A model generated the notes under the pieces. The model did not search any database. It was given only the letters and a program-made list of their open reading frames with translations, and was not told the DNA's origin. From Torymus aiolomorphi (taxonomy: Eukaryota; Arthropoda; Insecta; Hymenoptera; Torymidae), in the NCBI GenBank assembly GCA_036365515.1, contig CM070874.1:222494442-222558441 (forward strand): DNA of 64,000 bases. The letters are read 5' to 3'. Positions 1 to 10,407 of this stretch are shown in pieces. Numbering within the stretch: the first letter of the stretch is position 1; each line of letters opens with the position of its first letter. A program made the position numbers and the translations under genes.

Positions 1-139
1 GATGCTGAAACAAACCGAAACCAAAAATAAAATAGCCTGTGGGTCGAAATGCCCATTTTTGGCCTTTTCTTCCGTCCACCGCCTGGCCTATAATTGAAAG
101 CGATTTTTAAAGTGACTAGCGGCGTCGTCGGATACGATG

Positions 140-299
140 GTAATTTTTTGCTTCTTCATAGAGGAAGCTTTGTAATAGTAAAATTTTAATTTTCTTTAAA
201 TTGCTCTAGAAACATGAATAAAGGTGTTAGAAGTTTGTGTCACATGATTTTAGAAAATGTCTGTATGGATGTGTGTGTGTGTGTGTGTGTGTACGGGTG

Positions 300-359
<60 letters not shown>

Positions 360-370
360 TGTGTGTGTGT

Positions 371-450
<80 letters not shown>

Positions 451-540
451 CGCTTTATTTTCGGATCTACGTGGTCGATTTTAACCGGACGGGTCTCATT
501 TTTTTTGTTTTTTTATTCTAATTCGGGAAAAAAATAATTT
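140..540. repeat. Dispersed repeat copy carrying a TG microsatellite
   Basis: The phrase CATAGAGGAAGCTTTGTAA near 159-177 is followed by AT-rich sequence and a TG tract. The same order (phrase, AT-rich stretch, TG tract) occurs near 52049-52285. This points to two copies of one dispersed repeat that carries its own microsatellite. No terminal repeats or coding sequence are visible, so the class is unknown. Confidence 0.5.
270..449. repeat. (TG)n microsatellite
   Basis: About 180 bp of almost pure TG dinucleotide with a few substitutions (for example near 291-297 and 353-372). The Cys-Val open frames here are simple-sequence artefacts. Confidence 0.97.
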
Positions 541-1090
541 TGTACGACTAACTGATTCGTTTTTGTTTTATGTCGAGTTTTTCATTTTCGAAAAATTTAT
601 TTTTGATTTTTTTTAATGATTGGATTTAAATTTTATAATCGGATAGGTAGCGTTCGGAAGAGCATAAAAAAACCTATATTAAAAAAAAAATGCTGAAAGC
701 ATGAAATTTTGATAAAACAAAAAAATAAAAAAATACGTGTCAAATAATTTTTGGAGAAGAACATGAATAGTTTCATTCCAAAATGATCGGTGACATAGGC
801 ATACGCGGACCACCTGGTTTGAGATGGATTTGGCCTATACACAAAAATTTCGAATACAAAAGTTGTGGATAACATTGAAACAAAACTTTTTTTCTATTTA
901 ACATTTTCATAAATAAAAATAAAAACGATTATTATAATTTCGATAACAATTATGAAAATCATGTTTTTAATATTACTATTATGTACTTCGATCATATCAA
1001 TTATTACTTAATAAATTTATATGCATCATAGACTAATTAAAAAGTTATTTATCTTCCTATAGTATATAGTTGTAAGAGGCTTGTAGGGTA
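541..1090. other. AT-rich sequence without recognised features
   Basis: Homopolymer-rich AT sequence. An 80-codon open frame on the - strand (633-875) has low-complexity, Phe-rich composition and no recognisable domain. Nothing else is supportable. Confidence 0.6.
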
Positions 1091-1093
1091 ACC

Positions 1094-1312
1094 AGCCCTC
1101 CTCCCCCCTCCTCGCCCCTCCTCACCCCTCCTCTCCACTCCTTAGAACCTCTCCTCAACCCCTCCTCAAAATAACGGAAAAATGAGGTTAGAAATAGGAG
1201 TTTTTAGTATTACATTTGCTCCTCAAAACCCCTCCCCCCTTCTAACCCCTCCCCTCTCCTAACCTCTCCCCCTCCTCAAAATCCCTCCTCCCCCCTCCTC
1301 CTGCCCCTCCTC
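1094..1312 (+). repeat. C-rich (CCCCTCCTC-type) minisatellite
   Basis: Degenerate tandem copies of CCCCTCCTC, interrupted by a unique insert that begins CTCAAAATAACGG near 1166. The same word, CTCAAAATAACG, sits inside the C-rich terminal repeat near 57845, and the flanks just upstream (TATATANTTGTAAGA) are also alike. The two tracts are therefore probably copies of the same element end. Both lie upstream of a Helitron helicase relic on the same strand. Confidence 0.75.
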
Positions 1313-1444
1313 TTAATATTATATTGTTTTTCTCATTTTGTTATACATTTCATATATATTACGAATGATTTGATATTGTTAATATTATTGATGTTGTTTC
1401 TATATTATTAAATAATTATAATGTCAAATGTTATCAATTATAAG

Positions 1445-1533
1445 ATCAAGTTTAAAAAATTGGTATAAGTTCCCCGTTCCTTTTTGCATGTAAGAAGCCT
1501 TAATCACATCAGGGTATGGCTTTAATAACGTTA
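1445..1533. repeat. Direct repeat, copy 1 (partner 2088-2185)
   Basis: A stretch of about 90 bp (TTTAAAAAATTGGTATAAGTT through GGGTATGGCTTTAATAACG) is repeated in the same orientation near 2090-2182 with scattered differences. The second copy begins immediately after the foldback at 1864-2082. Confidence 0.7.
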
Positions 1534-1863
1534 CTAATGATTATAGTTTAATCTAATAATAATACATTAATACTATAAATATAGTGTATTTAACATGACT
1601 AAAATAATTTTTTTTTTAACGAAATGTCAATATTTTAGAAATAGTACAAAGAATTATTGATAATAAATCCCTATCTTTTTGGTTTCTTAACAAATTTTAA
1701 TTATCAAGGTCTCATTTTATTCTTTAACGGGGACTCGCCCAAGGAAAAATTCAAAATTATTTAAGACCCAGAAAGTTATAGCCAATTGAAGATAATTATT
1801 TTTATAACCTCATTCGTGATTTTATAAACAATTATAACTACCTTAAATGTTATCAAATGTATT

Positions 1864-2082
1864 GGAGGGTGTACGTAAGCGCTGTGCGGTACTGTGCTGT
1901 GCGATGCTGCGTGATGCCCGTGTTATTGGTGCGTTGGCTACTTAAGGAACTACTTTTCTGATTGGTCCGTATTTAAACATCAACCAATCAGCGTCGTAGT
2001 TCTACAAGTAGCCAATGCACCAACAGCACCGGCATCGGAAACGCACCGCATAGCACAGCACAGCGCTTATGTACACACTTCC
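1864..2082. mobile_element. 219-bp foldback (MITE-like palindrome)
   Basis: The two halves are inverted copies over essentially the whole length. GGAGGGTGTACGTAAGCGCTG at the left pairs with CAGCGCTTATGTACACACTTCC at the right, and pairing continues inward through GTAGCCAA.GCACCAA to a small centre near 1967-1982. Short arms, no coding capacity and near-complete palindromy fit a MITE or foldback element. A convincing target-site duplication is not visible. An imprecise hairpin-RNA source is the alternative. Confidence 0.75.
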
Positions 2083-2087
2083 TAAGG

Positions 2088-2185
2088 TCACGTTTAAAAA
2101 ATTTGTATAAGTTCGCCTTTCCTTTTTACGTGTAGTCTTAATGTAAGCCCTAGTCACATTAGGGTATGCCTTTAATACCGTGACA
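2088..2185. repeat. Direct repeat, copy 2 (partner 1445-1533)
   Basis: Second copy of the repeat at 1445-1533, in the same orientation. It starts directly at the right edge of the foldback. Confidence 0.7.
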
Positions 2186-2230
2186 CATAATGTAGGACAC
2201 AAAATAGAACACACCCTCATATGATTGTGA

Positions 2231-4098
2231 TATTATGGATTTACCAAATCTAAAGTATGGAAACGTAGAGAACGCAATAAACAATTTGATGCGATTGGGC
2301 GATTAAATATTGTTTCACCTAAAGATAATGAAAGATTTTTTCTTAAATTACTGTTGAACCGCATAAAAGATGCTACTTCTTTTAAAGATTTACGAACATT
2401 TAATAAGGTCTCATATGAAACATATAAAGAAGCAGCACTTGCTATGGGTTTAATAGAAGATGATTCCCAAATTTATATTATTTTTGATGAAGCAAGTAAT
2501 ATCATGCTTCCTTTTCAATTACGTAAATTCTTTGCATGGTTTATCTTAGCTGAAAATATTCAAGGTAATTTAATTTGGAATAAATTCAAAAAATTTTTTA
2601 CTTAAGATTTTAAAGAAAATAAAGAAAATAATGCTTTGTCACATATTCAAAATATATTACAAACTGAAGATAAAAGTTGTAAAGATTATAGTTTACCTGA
2701 ACCAATAATAAATAATATCGAAGAAAGTCCTGAAAATTTAGCAAAGAGTAAAAATCTTTTTCAAATTTTGTTTAATCAATTAACTACTAAAAAAAGATTA
2801 ATGTTTAATAAAATTATAACTAACAAGAATAAAATTTATTTTATTGATGGACCTGGAGGTTCAGGAAAAACTTTCATATACAAGACTTTAATATATCACT
2901 TTTTATCTTTGAATAAAAAAATTTTATCTATGGCTTGGACAGGAATCGCATCTATTTTATTACCTAGAGGAATACAAGTCATCGTACTTTTAGACTTCTT
3001 TAGATTAAAACAGTATTGAAAGTGCTTTTCTAAAATTAGAATCAGATAAAAAAAATTACGGGAAGTAGATATTATATTTTGGGATGAAGCATCAATGATC
3101 CCAAAAAAAGCTTTGAAAATTGTTGATCAAACACTCAAAGATATATGTTACAGTGATGTTCCATTTGGTGGTAATTGATAGTTTTAGGAGACGATTTTAG
3201 ACAAATTCTGCCAGTTCTAAAAAATTGTTACCAAGACTGTATAGTACAGGACACAATCAAATTTTCTCATTTATGGCCTCTCTTTAAAGGTTTAAAATTA
3301 ACTGAAAATATACGCTCAAAAAATAAACAATTTGCTTCATTTTTATTAGAGTTAGGTGAAGGTAAAATTAATCCATTTATAATTCCAAATAAATGGAAGA
3401 CCGAAAATGTATGTAATAAAATTTATGATGATATCAATCTCGAGAATTCCGTAGATCGTATAATATTAGTTCCACATAATGACGATACTAAACTTATAAA
3501 TAATAAAGTATTGAACTTATTACATGGTAAAATACATACATATTATAGTTTAGATTACGCAACGCATAAAGGAGTTGATCAAACAGATGGAAATATTCAC
3601 TTAAATTACCCAATAGAAATGCTTAATAATATTAGAGAAGGTCTACCACCACATGAATTAAAATTAAAAATAAATGCAATTGTAATGTTAATTAGAAATA
3701 TAAGTATATCAGAAGGAATGTGTAATGGTACATACCTGAAAATCACAGGTTTATTTAATCACAATATTAAAGCTGAAATAATTACGGGGGAAAGAATTGG
3801 TGAAGAAGTTTTTATACCACGAATAACATTAAATACTGGAGATTCTTCTTCATTTCCGTTTACACTTTTTAGAAAACAATTTCCAGTTGTATTAGCTTTT
3901 GCTATAATAAATAAATCTCAAGATCAAAGTTTTAATTCTCTAGGTATTTACATTAGACGACCTTTATTTTCACATGGCCAATTAGTATATGTTGCTTTAT
4001 CCCGATGTAAAAATCCTAACAATATATTTATTGAAAATCTTTTAGAAAATTCATCAATAATTAATAACATTGTTTGGAAAGAAATTTTTGACATTTAA
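2231..4098 (+). pseudogene. Helitron Pif1-type helicase, broken
   Basis: This is the C-terminal helicase part of a Helitron RepHel protein, an SF1/Pif1-family DNA helicase that unwinds DNA during rolling-circle transposition. The frame opens at 2231 with the family segment around RFFLKLLLNRIKDATSF (about 2327-2377). It then meets an in-frame TAA at 2603-2605 and continues to a Walker A motif, GPGGSGKT (about 2848-2871). Frame is lost between about 2965 and 3060. Walker B (DEASM) reads at about 3083-3097, another one-base shift falls near 3175, and the frame is then open to the stop at 4096-4098. That last piece carries VLGDDFRQILP, the DYATHKGVDQTDGN region and a C-terminal FSHGQL..VALSR motif. 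The usual NKSQGQTF motif reads NKSQDQSF. It is a relic with at least one stop and two shifts. The family assignment is firm; membership in the Helitron ending at 5606 is inferred. Confidence 0.9.
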
Positions 4099-4369
4099 TC
4101 TACACTTTTTAATAAACTTTTTCAAAAATTATTATTTTCTTTTTATATATATTTTTATCTAAATTTATATAGATCAAAATAATCCCAACTAAATTTATAT
4201 CAATAATCATTTTATTTATAATATTATTCTTTTACGAAAGTATAAGACATGTTGTAATTTCTTATAAGCATAATATCATATAAATAATCTGATTATTTTA
4301 TTATATATAATAAAAAAAATTTCTATATAAATATATTTATATGAAATATTTTTTTATTAAATGTAATAA

Positions 4370-4474
4370 AGATGGGAATCAATTTTCATTACATTAATTA
4401 AAAATTATTAATACAAATTATTTAAAATTAATTAAAATTGATAAAATTTATTAATGAAAATTGATTCACATCTT
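4370..4474. repeat. 105-bp AT-rich hairpin (small MITE-like)
   Basis: AAGATGGGAATCAATTTTCAT at the left is matched in reverse complement by ATGAAAATTGATTCACATCTT at the right, around an AT-rich centre. No target duplication could be assigned. Confidence 0.6.
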
Positions 4475-4568
4475 GCATGGTGGAGGAAGGATGGGATAGG
4501 TTGGAGTCAAGGAGGACGGAGGGCCGACTCCTATGGTTTTTAGGATTATTGACGATGAATTCCATGGT

Positions 4569-4680
4569 TGTGTTTAGGCTTATTATATAAAAAATGATTA
4601 ACAATAATCTTATATTATTTTGGCATGTCCCATTATCCTATCTAATTATCAATAATTGTTATATAAAACACCTAAACACA
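4569..4680. repeat. AT-rich inverted repeat
   Basis: TTGTGTTTAGGC...TTATATAA on the left pairs with TTATATAAAACACCTAAACACAA on the right (about 22-bp arms, imperfect), with a loop of about 65 bp. Confidence 0.5.
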
Positions 4681-4868
4681 ATAAAATCAAAAATTCAACG
4701 CGCCTATAACAGTACCTCAGTGGTGGTGTGAAAAACTGTTAACTTTAGTAAATAACACGCTAAAAAACTGACTACACATTAAAACACATATAATAACATG
4801 AGCATGACCTTACATTATTAGGCGTAATAAACAGCGCCACCGTTTTTATAATTTTTTTGCACATATAA

Positions 4869-5313
4869 CCCTACTGAAAAATCTCACGTGAGATCTCAAG
4901 TGAGAACTCACATGAGGTCTCACGTGAGATCTCAAGCCAAAATCTCATCTGAAATTCTGGTCCGCGAGCTGCTGAAATTCCTTCAATGATAAAAAATCAG
5001 TTTCTGGGAATTAGGAACCGCCTATTAGGTTACGCCAACCCCCAGATAAGTTCAAAAATCTACGTTTTGAAGCGTTTAGTCATTTTTTTTACATTTTTAG
5101 AAATTGTATACATGAGATCTCACGTGAGAACTCATATGAAATCTCACGTGAGATCTCACGCTAAAATTTCATCTGAAATTGTGGTCCGCGTGCTGCTAAA
5201 ATCCCTTTAGCAGCACGCGGACCAGAATTTCAGATGAAATTTTAGCGTGAGATCTCACGTGAGATTTCATATGAGTTCTCACCTGAGATCTCACGTGAGA
5301 TTTTTCAGTAGGG
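4869..5313. mobile_element. Palindromic MITE with repeated CACGTG sites
   Basis: Terminal inverted repeats of about 110 bp start CCCTACTGAAAAATCTCACG and end in the reverse complement (CGTGAGATTTTTCAGTAGGG). A third copy of the arm (about 5112-5200) is head to head with the right arm (5206-5296), making a nearly perfect palindrome centred at about 5203. The arm is built from the word ATCTCACGTGAGAT, so CACGTG occurs at 4885, 4921, 5121, 5145, 5256 and 5292. No long ORF is present. It lies inside the Helitron relic, so it probably inserted there later. Confidence 0.85.
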
Positions 5314-5488
5314 AAGTAAAACAGTAAATGTATATGTACTGTACACATATGTATACGAGATCATGGTGAAAAACCGGCACTTAAAATACTCAGAGAATCG
5401 ATCTACAATATAGGCACGCAAATTTAAAAAAGAATTTTTCTAAATAGAAAAAAAAATCGTAGTATTTCTACATTTAAACAACAAAATT

Positions 5489-5518
5489 GAGTTTCCAGTT
5501 GTATTAGATTTTACTATA
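5489..5518 (+). pseudogene. Short duplicate of the helicase C-terminal region
   Basis: TTTCCAGTTGTATTAG followed by a TTTACTATA-type end closely matches the helicase coding sequence at about 3880-3910 (TTTCCAGTTGTATTAGCTTTTGCTATAA). This is a remnant of a second helicase copy, or an internal duplication, close to the 3' end of the element. Confidence 0.6.
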
Positions 5519-5541
5519 TTTTTTTTAACAATGAATTGTTA

Positions 5542-5747
<206 letters not shown>

Positions 5748-5749
5748 TA

Positions 5750-6437
5750 TGACGGAAAATTATTCTCCGTCATTTTCCTCTCTCCCCCCGTTAATCATGT
5801 ACTAATCCGCCTTAGATGTTACAGGTGCAGACGACGCGGAAGGACGCCCGGCCGAGAGAGAGACAGAGAGAGAGAGAGCGCGAGGAGCGCGCGCGAAGCG
5901 ATCAGACTCGTGAGCGAGTCAAGCAGTCTCGTTTGGGATAGCGCCCGCGCTCCCCGCTCTACTTATGAGAGTTGTTTTCGCGACACTTGTGCCCTTCCCG
6001 GTGTGTGACTGTGAGCGTGTGTGAGAGTGAGTGATTGCACCGACCTCGACCCCCGGGAGGTAACTGACAGCGAGCGGCGTGCCAGGAGCTGGTGCGAACG
6101 GAAGGCCGGCGACAGCTATTACGCAGCAGTTGTAAGTGCCGGCTTGACGTCTCTCTCTTCCCCTAACTCGCGGCAGCTCGGGCCTCCTCCCCGCTCTCCC
6201 TGACTGCGAACCGCACATCGTGCGCTGTGTCCCCTCCTACTTTTTTCGGTTAATAAACACCGCTAGTTCTACTCAGATATCGTGAGTGACTATTTATTAC
6301 CCCGTCCTCCCATCATTATTCCAAAATTAAATCTTCGCATGCGGTGCGCACTGCACGAGGTGCGTTAGCCTCGCCGCCGCATGCACTATTTGTAAACGGA
6401 TAATCGCTGAGCAGCCGGGAATAATTTATCCGTTACA
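5750..6437 (+). repeat. 5' LTR
   Basis: This 688-bp repeat begins TGACGGAAAATTATTC and ends ...TTATCCGTTACA, giving short imperfect inverted ends. It matches 14340-15112. It carries AATAAA at 6252-6257 and a splice-donor-like GTAAGT at 6132-6137. The bases CGTA precede TG in both LTRs, so the true edge could be a few bases earlier. Confidence 0.9.
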
Positions 6438-8126
6438 AATTGGCGCCCCTCGAAAAACCCACATTTTCGAGAACGTGGGTACTTAGGAAAATTTAAAATC
6501 CCATCCGGAGTGTGGAAAATTGCAGCGCGCGGTGACATTAGTTCACGCAGCGCATCAGTGTATTGAACACTAGTAATTAAACACTGGTGGGGTGGATGCA
6601 TTAAGCATCACCGCACTCCGGGAAAGCCAGTGAACGCGCATCTTTAAACCAAGGTCTTGGTCGAAGATTATATTCGACAGCCGTCGTGCACACGCGCAGC
6701 GACGGCAACCGCGGACATTGTTGACGTCGCGCGCCGACACAGGACTCGGGCCGCGCGAAACGTAAACAAAGCGCGCCTTTCCAGCACACAAGTTTTCGTA
6801 CTGTATGTTGGAGAGAGACAGATTACCCCGAATATTATATTCGGAGCGAAAATTATTTCGTGCGCGACTGAATATTATTTCAACTTAGGCGCTACACCAG
6901 CGAGACTCAATACGCGACGCGCATATAACAACATCGCGTCTTATATACACTTACTCTTTTACTGTTCGATCACGAGTTTTGAAAGCGACCTCGCATTAAT
7001 AAGCGTTGATTAATTGCATAAATTTGGACACGCGTTATTGCAAAATTAATAAAAATAATTGAAACCTGTTTAAACAAGTTAACTTTTATTGTACTTTAAA
7101 ATTAATAGGAATTTTTTTTTTCTTCTCTTTCGGTAATTAACCACCGACATCAATTTAAAATTGGAAGTAAATTAAATTTTGGAATTACTTTCAAGACTAC
7201 TAAAATTAAGATTCAAGTTAAATAAAAATTTGAATAATTATTGGAAAAATAAAAAATTTGCTAACGCGAAACAACGCAGGTGCGAACTCGCTATTCAAAA
7301 CTCAATACCTAGGCACACGCAACGTAACTTGCGAATCGCGATATACAGCAGCGTGGAAACAGCAACAGCTGATCGCTCGGGAACTATCGTACCCCGACAG
7401 CGAATAACGCGAGTGCCGTATAGTCACCTAGTAGGCACCTAGCGTAGACTATAGAATTCGAAGGCGAACCTCCCAACAACCTGCATTTAAGTTAGGTTGG
7501 AAAATTAGATAGATTTACCCTATTACCGATTAAAGTATGAAATTTAAAATCGTACTATATTGAAATAGATACGAAATCAGAACACCAGACTTACAGAAAA
7601 CGAAATAATTTAGAACTAATAGCGAGAACGCATATACGTTCTAAACTGTTTCAGAGGAATTCGGATCATTAACGTTATGAGAATAAAACAACATTTTTTT
7701 TCTCTTTCTCTAGTATATTGAAGTATTAAGCCTTCAATAGATCTTAGAAAAATAACCTTTGGAATTTTAAGTTAAACCAAATACTCTTCCAGTTAAAATT
7801 ATTTGAATCTATTTCTTTTTGATTTTACAACAAATTGTGTTTTATCAATTAAAAATTTTCTTGCTGTCAAATGAATAAGCAAGGAAACAAATAGAACTGG
7901 AAGAGGCAAAAATTTTCCTTCTTTTTGCTTCTTAAACTTTTGTTTCTCCTTTTCCGAATTAAATAAGGAAACATTAAAACTTTCATTCTCCTTAAAGACA
8001 AAAGAGAATTGACCATCCATTAGCCCAAATCAAACTTAAAAACACCAAAGGCGTAATATTTAAGAATTAAAACTCTAAAACCCGAATTCCTCAACGAAGC
8101 ACATTAGGGATTTTCAGGTTAACAAC
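6438..8126 (+). other. 5' leader of the gypsy-type element
   Basis: A 1.7-kb stretch between the 5' LTR and gag, GC-rich at first (to about 6780) and AT-rich later. Short open frames occur but none has a recognisable domain. It would be the untranslated leader and packaging region. Confidence 0.7.
6441..6458 (+). promoter_or_regulatory. Candidate primer-binding site
   Basis: TGGCGCCCCTCG begins three bases after the LTR ends in CA. A start with TGG (complement of tRNA 3' CCA) at this place is the expected position. I could not match it to a specific tRNA with confidence. Confidence 0.6.
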
Positions 8127-10407
8127 ATGCCACTCGTAGACGACGATACATTCGAAGACATCATGGGGGTGGAAATCCAAGGCTGGATAATGAACCTGGC
8201 AGGCGAGCCGCTCGACGATGCGCTCGAAAAATTAGAACTTTTAAAAAGCGGCACACAGTTTGCAAAAGCGGATAGGTTATATAGGCGATTGCGAGGTGAC
8301 TACACGGTGAACGATTTCATGCGAACGGACGAAGCAGAAGGCGAAGCAGAAGCGTTCGACAGAAGAAATGGAAAACTAGAAAACCTTACACAAACTCTGC
8401 CGTTCGACGCACGCACACTTGACGAGCTGGCGGAAAGGCGTGAAGCTACGAGATGCACACACCACACGCAAAGACGTCAAACTTCAACACCACTAAACCA
8501 CGTCCACACACTATTGGACCAAATGGACATGTCGATCACTGAAGTACAAGAAGAAAACGCCTGCGCGACAGCACTAGCAACAACCGCAGGGCAAATATGG
8601 ACCGCGACGACGCAAAATCAACCAAGATCGAGGCGAACGTCGCAGCAAGATATTCGTGAAGCAATAAACCTGGGAAAAGCGATAGCCGAAGGTAGATTTC
8701 CATCGCCTATCACAATACAGTCAACGTGGGTAAACACGCTAACAACCGCGACGACAACGGCGAGTACAGCCGTAGCCATCACTGCGGGAACGTACACAAT
8801 ACATTCAGCCCCGCAATCGGTCTTCACGACACGAAAAGCAACTACAGCCGACGACCCTGTACAATGCACGCTCACGAACGGCAGAACATACACAATGCCA
8901 AGAGCAGTGGCATGCGAAATGATGAGAATACAGGGAATCGCAAAAGACTATGACAAGGAAATAAGGCAGCTGCAAGAGCAGATGTCAGACCTAATAGCGA
9001 GTACATACACGCCTGTACACGACGTCAAGTAGAACGACAGGCAATAAAGCGAGCTCGCAAAAACACAAAACAGTGAGCTTCCAAGACACGTACAGATTAG
9101 AGTACCTTGACGAAAGAAGGACACAAACGGACTCGCGCAACACAGCGACGAACCCAAATGCGCAACAGCCACCAGCGCTAAACCCAGCAGTGCAAAACTT
9201 CACACCGCAAAGGTATTATGCGAACGAGCGTGATCCCCACCGACATCCTCAGCCTCATGCTCGTGACCGGCAAGAGTCTTGGGGGAGGGGGAGCCTCCCG
9301 AGTAACTCGCAAAGTAGATACTCGGGTGAAGGTACCACGCTCCATCAATCCATAAACATGGACATTCGCAGAACGGTGCGACAGTGGAAACTGCAATTCA
9401 CCGGCGAGAAAGACAGCAGCATCGAGGAATTCCTCGAGCGAGTTAACGAATGTCGCTCGCTCGCGCGAATAACTGACGAGGACCTGCTAAACGCTATGTC
9501 GGAGCTGACGTCTGCCGTGGCAAGGCACTGGTGCCGCCAAGCTCGCAAAAATTGGCGAACTTGGGAAGACTTCTGCGCCGCCGCACGCCGCTGCTACAGG
9601 GTCGACAAGCGATTCCAGCAACGACTCGTCGGCGAAGCGCAAGCCCGCACCCAAGGCAGAGACGAGCCTGTAAGGGATTATATTGTATGCCTCATTACGA
9701 TTTTAAGTAAGTTTGAGGAGCCTTGGAAGGACGAAAGACAACTCGAGCACATATATAGAAATATGCTGCCCAGTCTCCAACGCCTAGTGCCGTGGGAGAA
9801 AGTTACAGACATAGACAAGCTCATAGAGCTTGCATGAGAAGCGGAAGCGCTAAGGGAGGCGGAGAGGAGTTACAAACCTTCCCCGAACCCGGACGATAGT
9901 CTGTTACCAGACGTGGCCTACAAGGGGCCAAAGTCCGTGAAAACGCAACCGCAGCGCAGCAAAAATAGTCTGGCGGCTGTGGAGAGTGGCGCGCCTCCGC
10001 AAGACACACGCGGACAACCCGGGACGAGCGACGGCAAGCCAAGCCTAGCCGCGATGGCAGAGCAGTCGGTTCAAGGGCTCGATCAGCTGATTAGCCGGCT
10101 ACTAGATGAAAAACTGGCCAAACTTAACGTGAGCAGGGAGCGACCCCTGCCGCCGGCGAGCAACAGCCCTTCCAAGAGGACTGGAGCCCACCGCAAGAAT
10201 AGCCGCAGTCCCCCTAGCCAGCATAGGGAAAATGCCTCGGCAAGAAATGGCGAGAAGAATTATGCGCCGCCAACTCCAACCAGTGATAAGAATGCTAACA
10301 ACCAGCCCGGGCCAAAAGAGCACGTGCGGTGCTGGGGTTGTAGCTGGCCTGGCTACATTAAGCCACACTACCCGGAGTGCTCGGGAAAAGGCAGAGGGGG
10401 CGCGTAG
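8127..10407 (+). pseudogene. gag: gag of the Ty3/gypsy element, broken
   Basis: Gag forms the particle shell and binds the RNA genome. The first open part (8127-9032) encodes an acidic, helical N-terminal region of 301 residues with no named domain. The frame then changes near 9030, and the second part is open to a TGA at 9835-9837. That part contains a Retrotrans_gag-like helical domain (about 9360-9830, around WKLQFTGEKDSSIEEFLERV). In the same frame the sequence continues to 10405-10407 and ends with a zinc-knuckle-like motif at 10330-10380 (C-X2-C-X8-H-X3-C, unlike the canonical X4/X4 spacing). Downstream pol is in the -1 frame and overlaps the gag end, with a slippery heptamer at 10383. 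Breaks: one frame change and one stop. The frame change near 9030 could alternatively be a boundary between two ORFs. Confidence 0.85.
10383..10389 (+). promoter_or_regulatory. Candidate -1 frameshift heptamer
   Basis: GGGAAAA fits X-XXY-YYZ in the gag frame (codons GGA, AAA) and would shift ribosomes into the pol frame, which is open here. The gag stop TAG follows at 10405-10407. I did not establish a downstream pseudoknot. Confidence 0.6.

Noticed and set aside
214..537. Open frames rich in Cys-Val (+ strand)
   Set aside because: They are translations of the TG microsatellite. The same applies to Ile-Tyr frames in TA tracts (5563-5805, 59764-60012, 61087-61293), His-Thr frames (15061-15359) and the Arg-Glu frame (14406-14603).
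5919..6218. 99-codon - strand frame in the 5' LTR (and its copy at 14581-14823)
   Set aside because: The position is inside the LTR, the two copies differ by frame-affecting changes, and no domain is visible. Regulatory LTR sequence is the better explanation.
8618..9203. Three - strand frames of 70-91 codons across gag
   Set aside because: Antisense shadows of the gag reading frame without domains.
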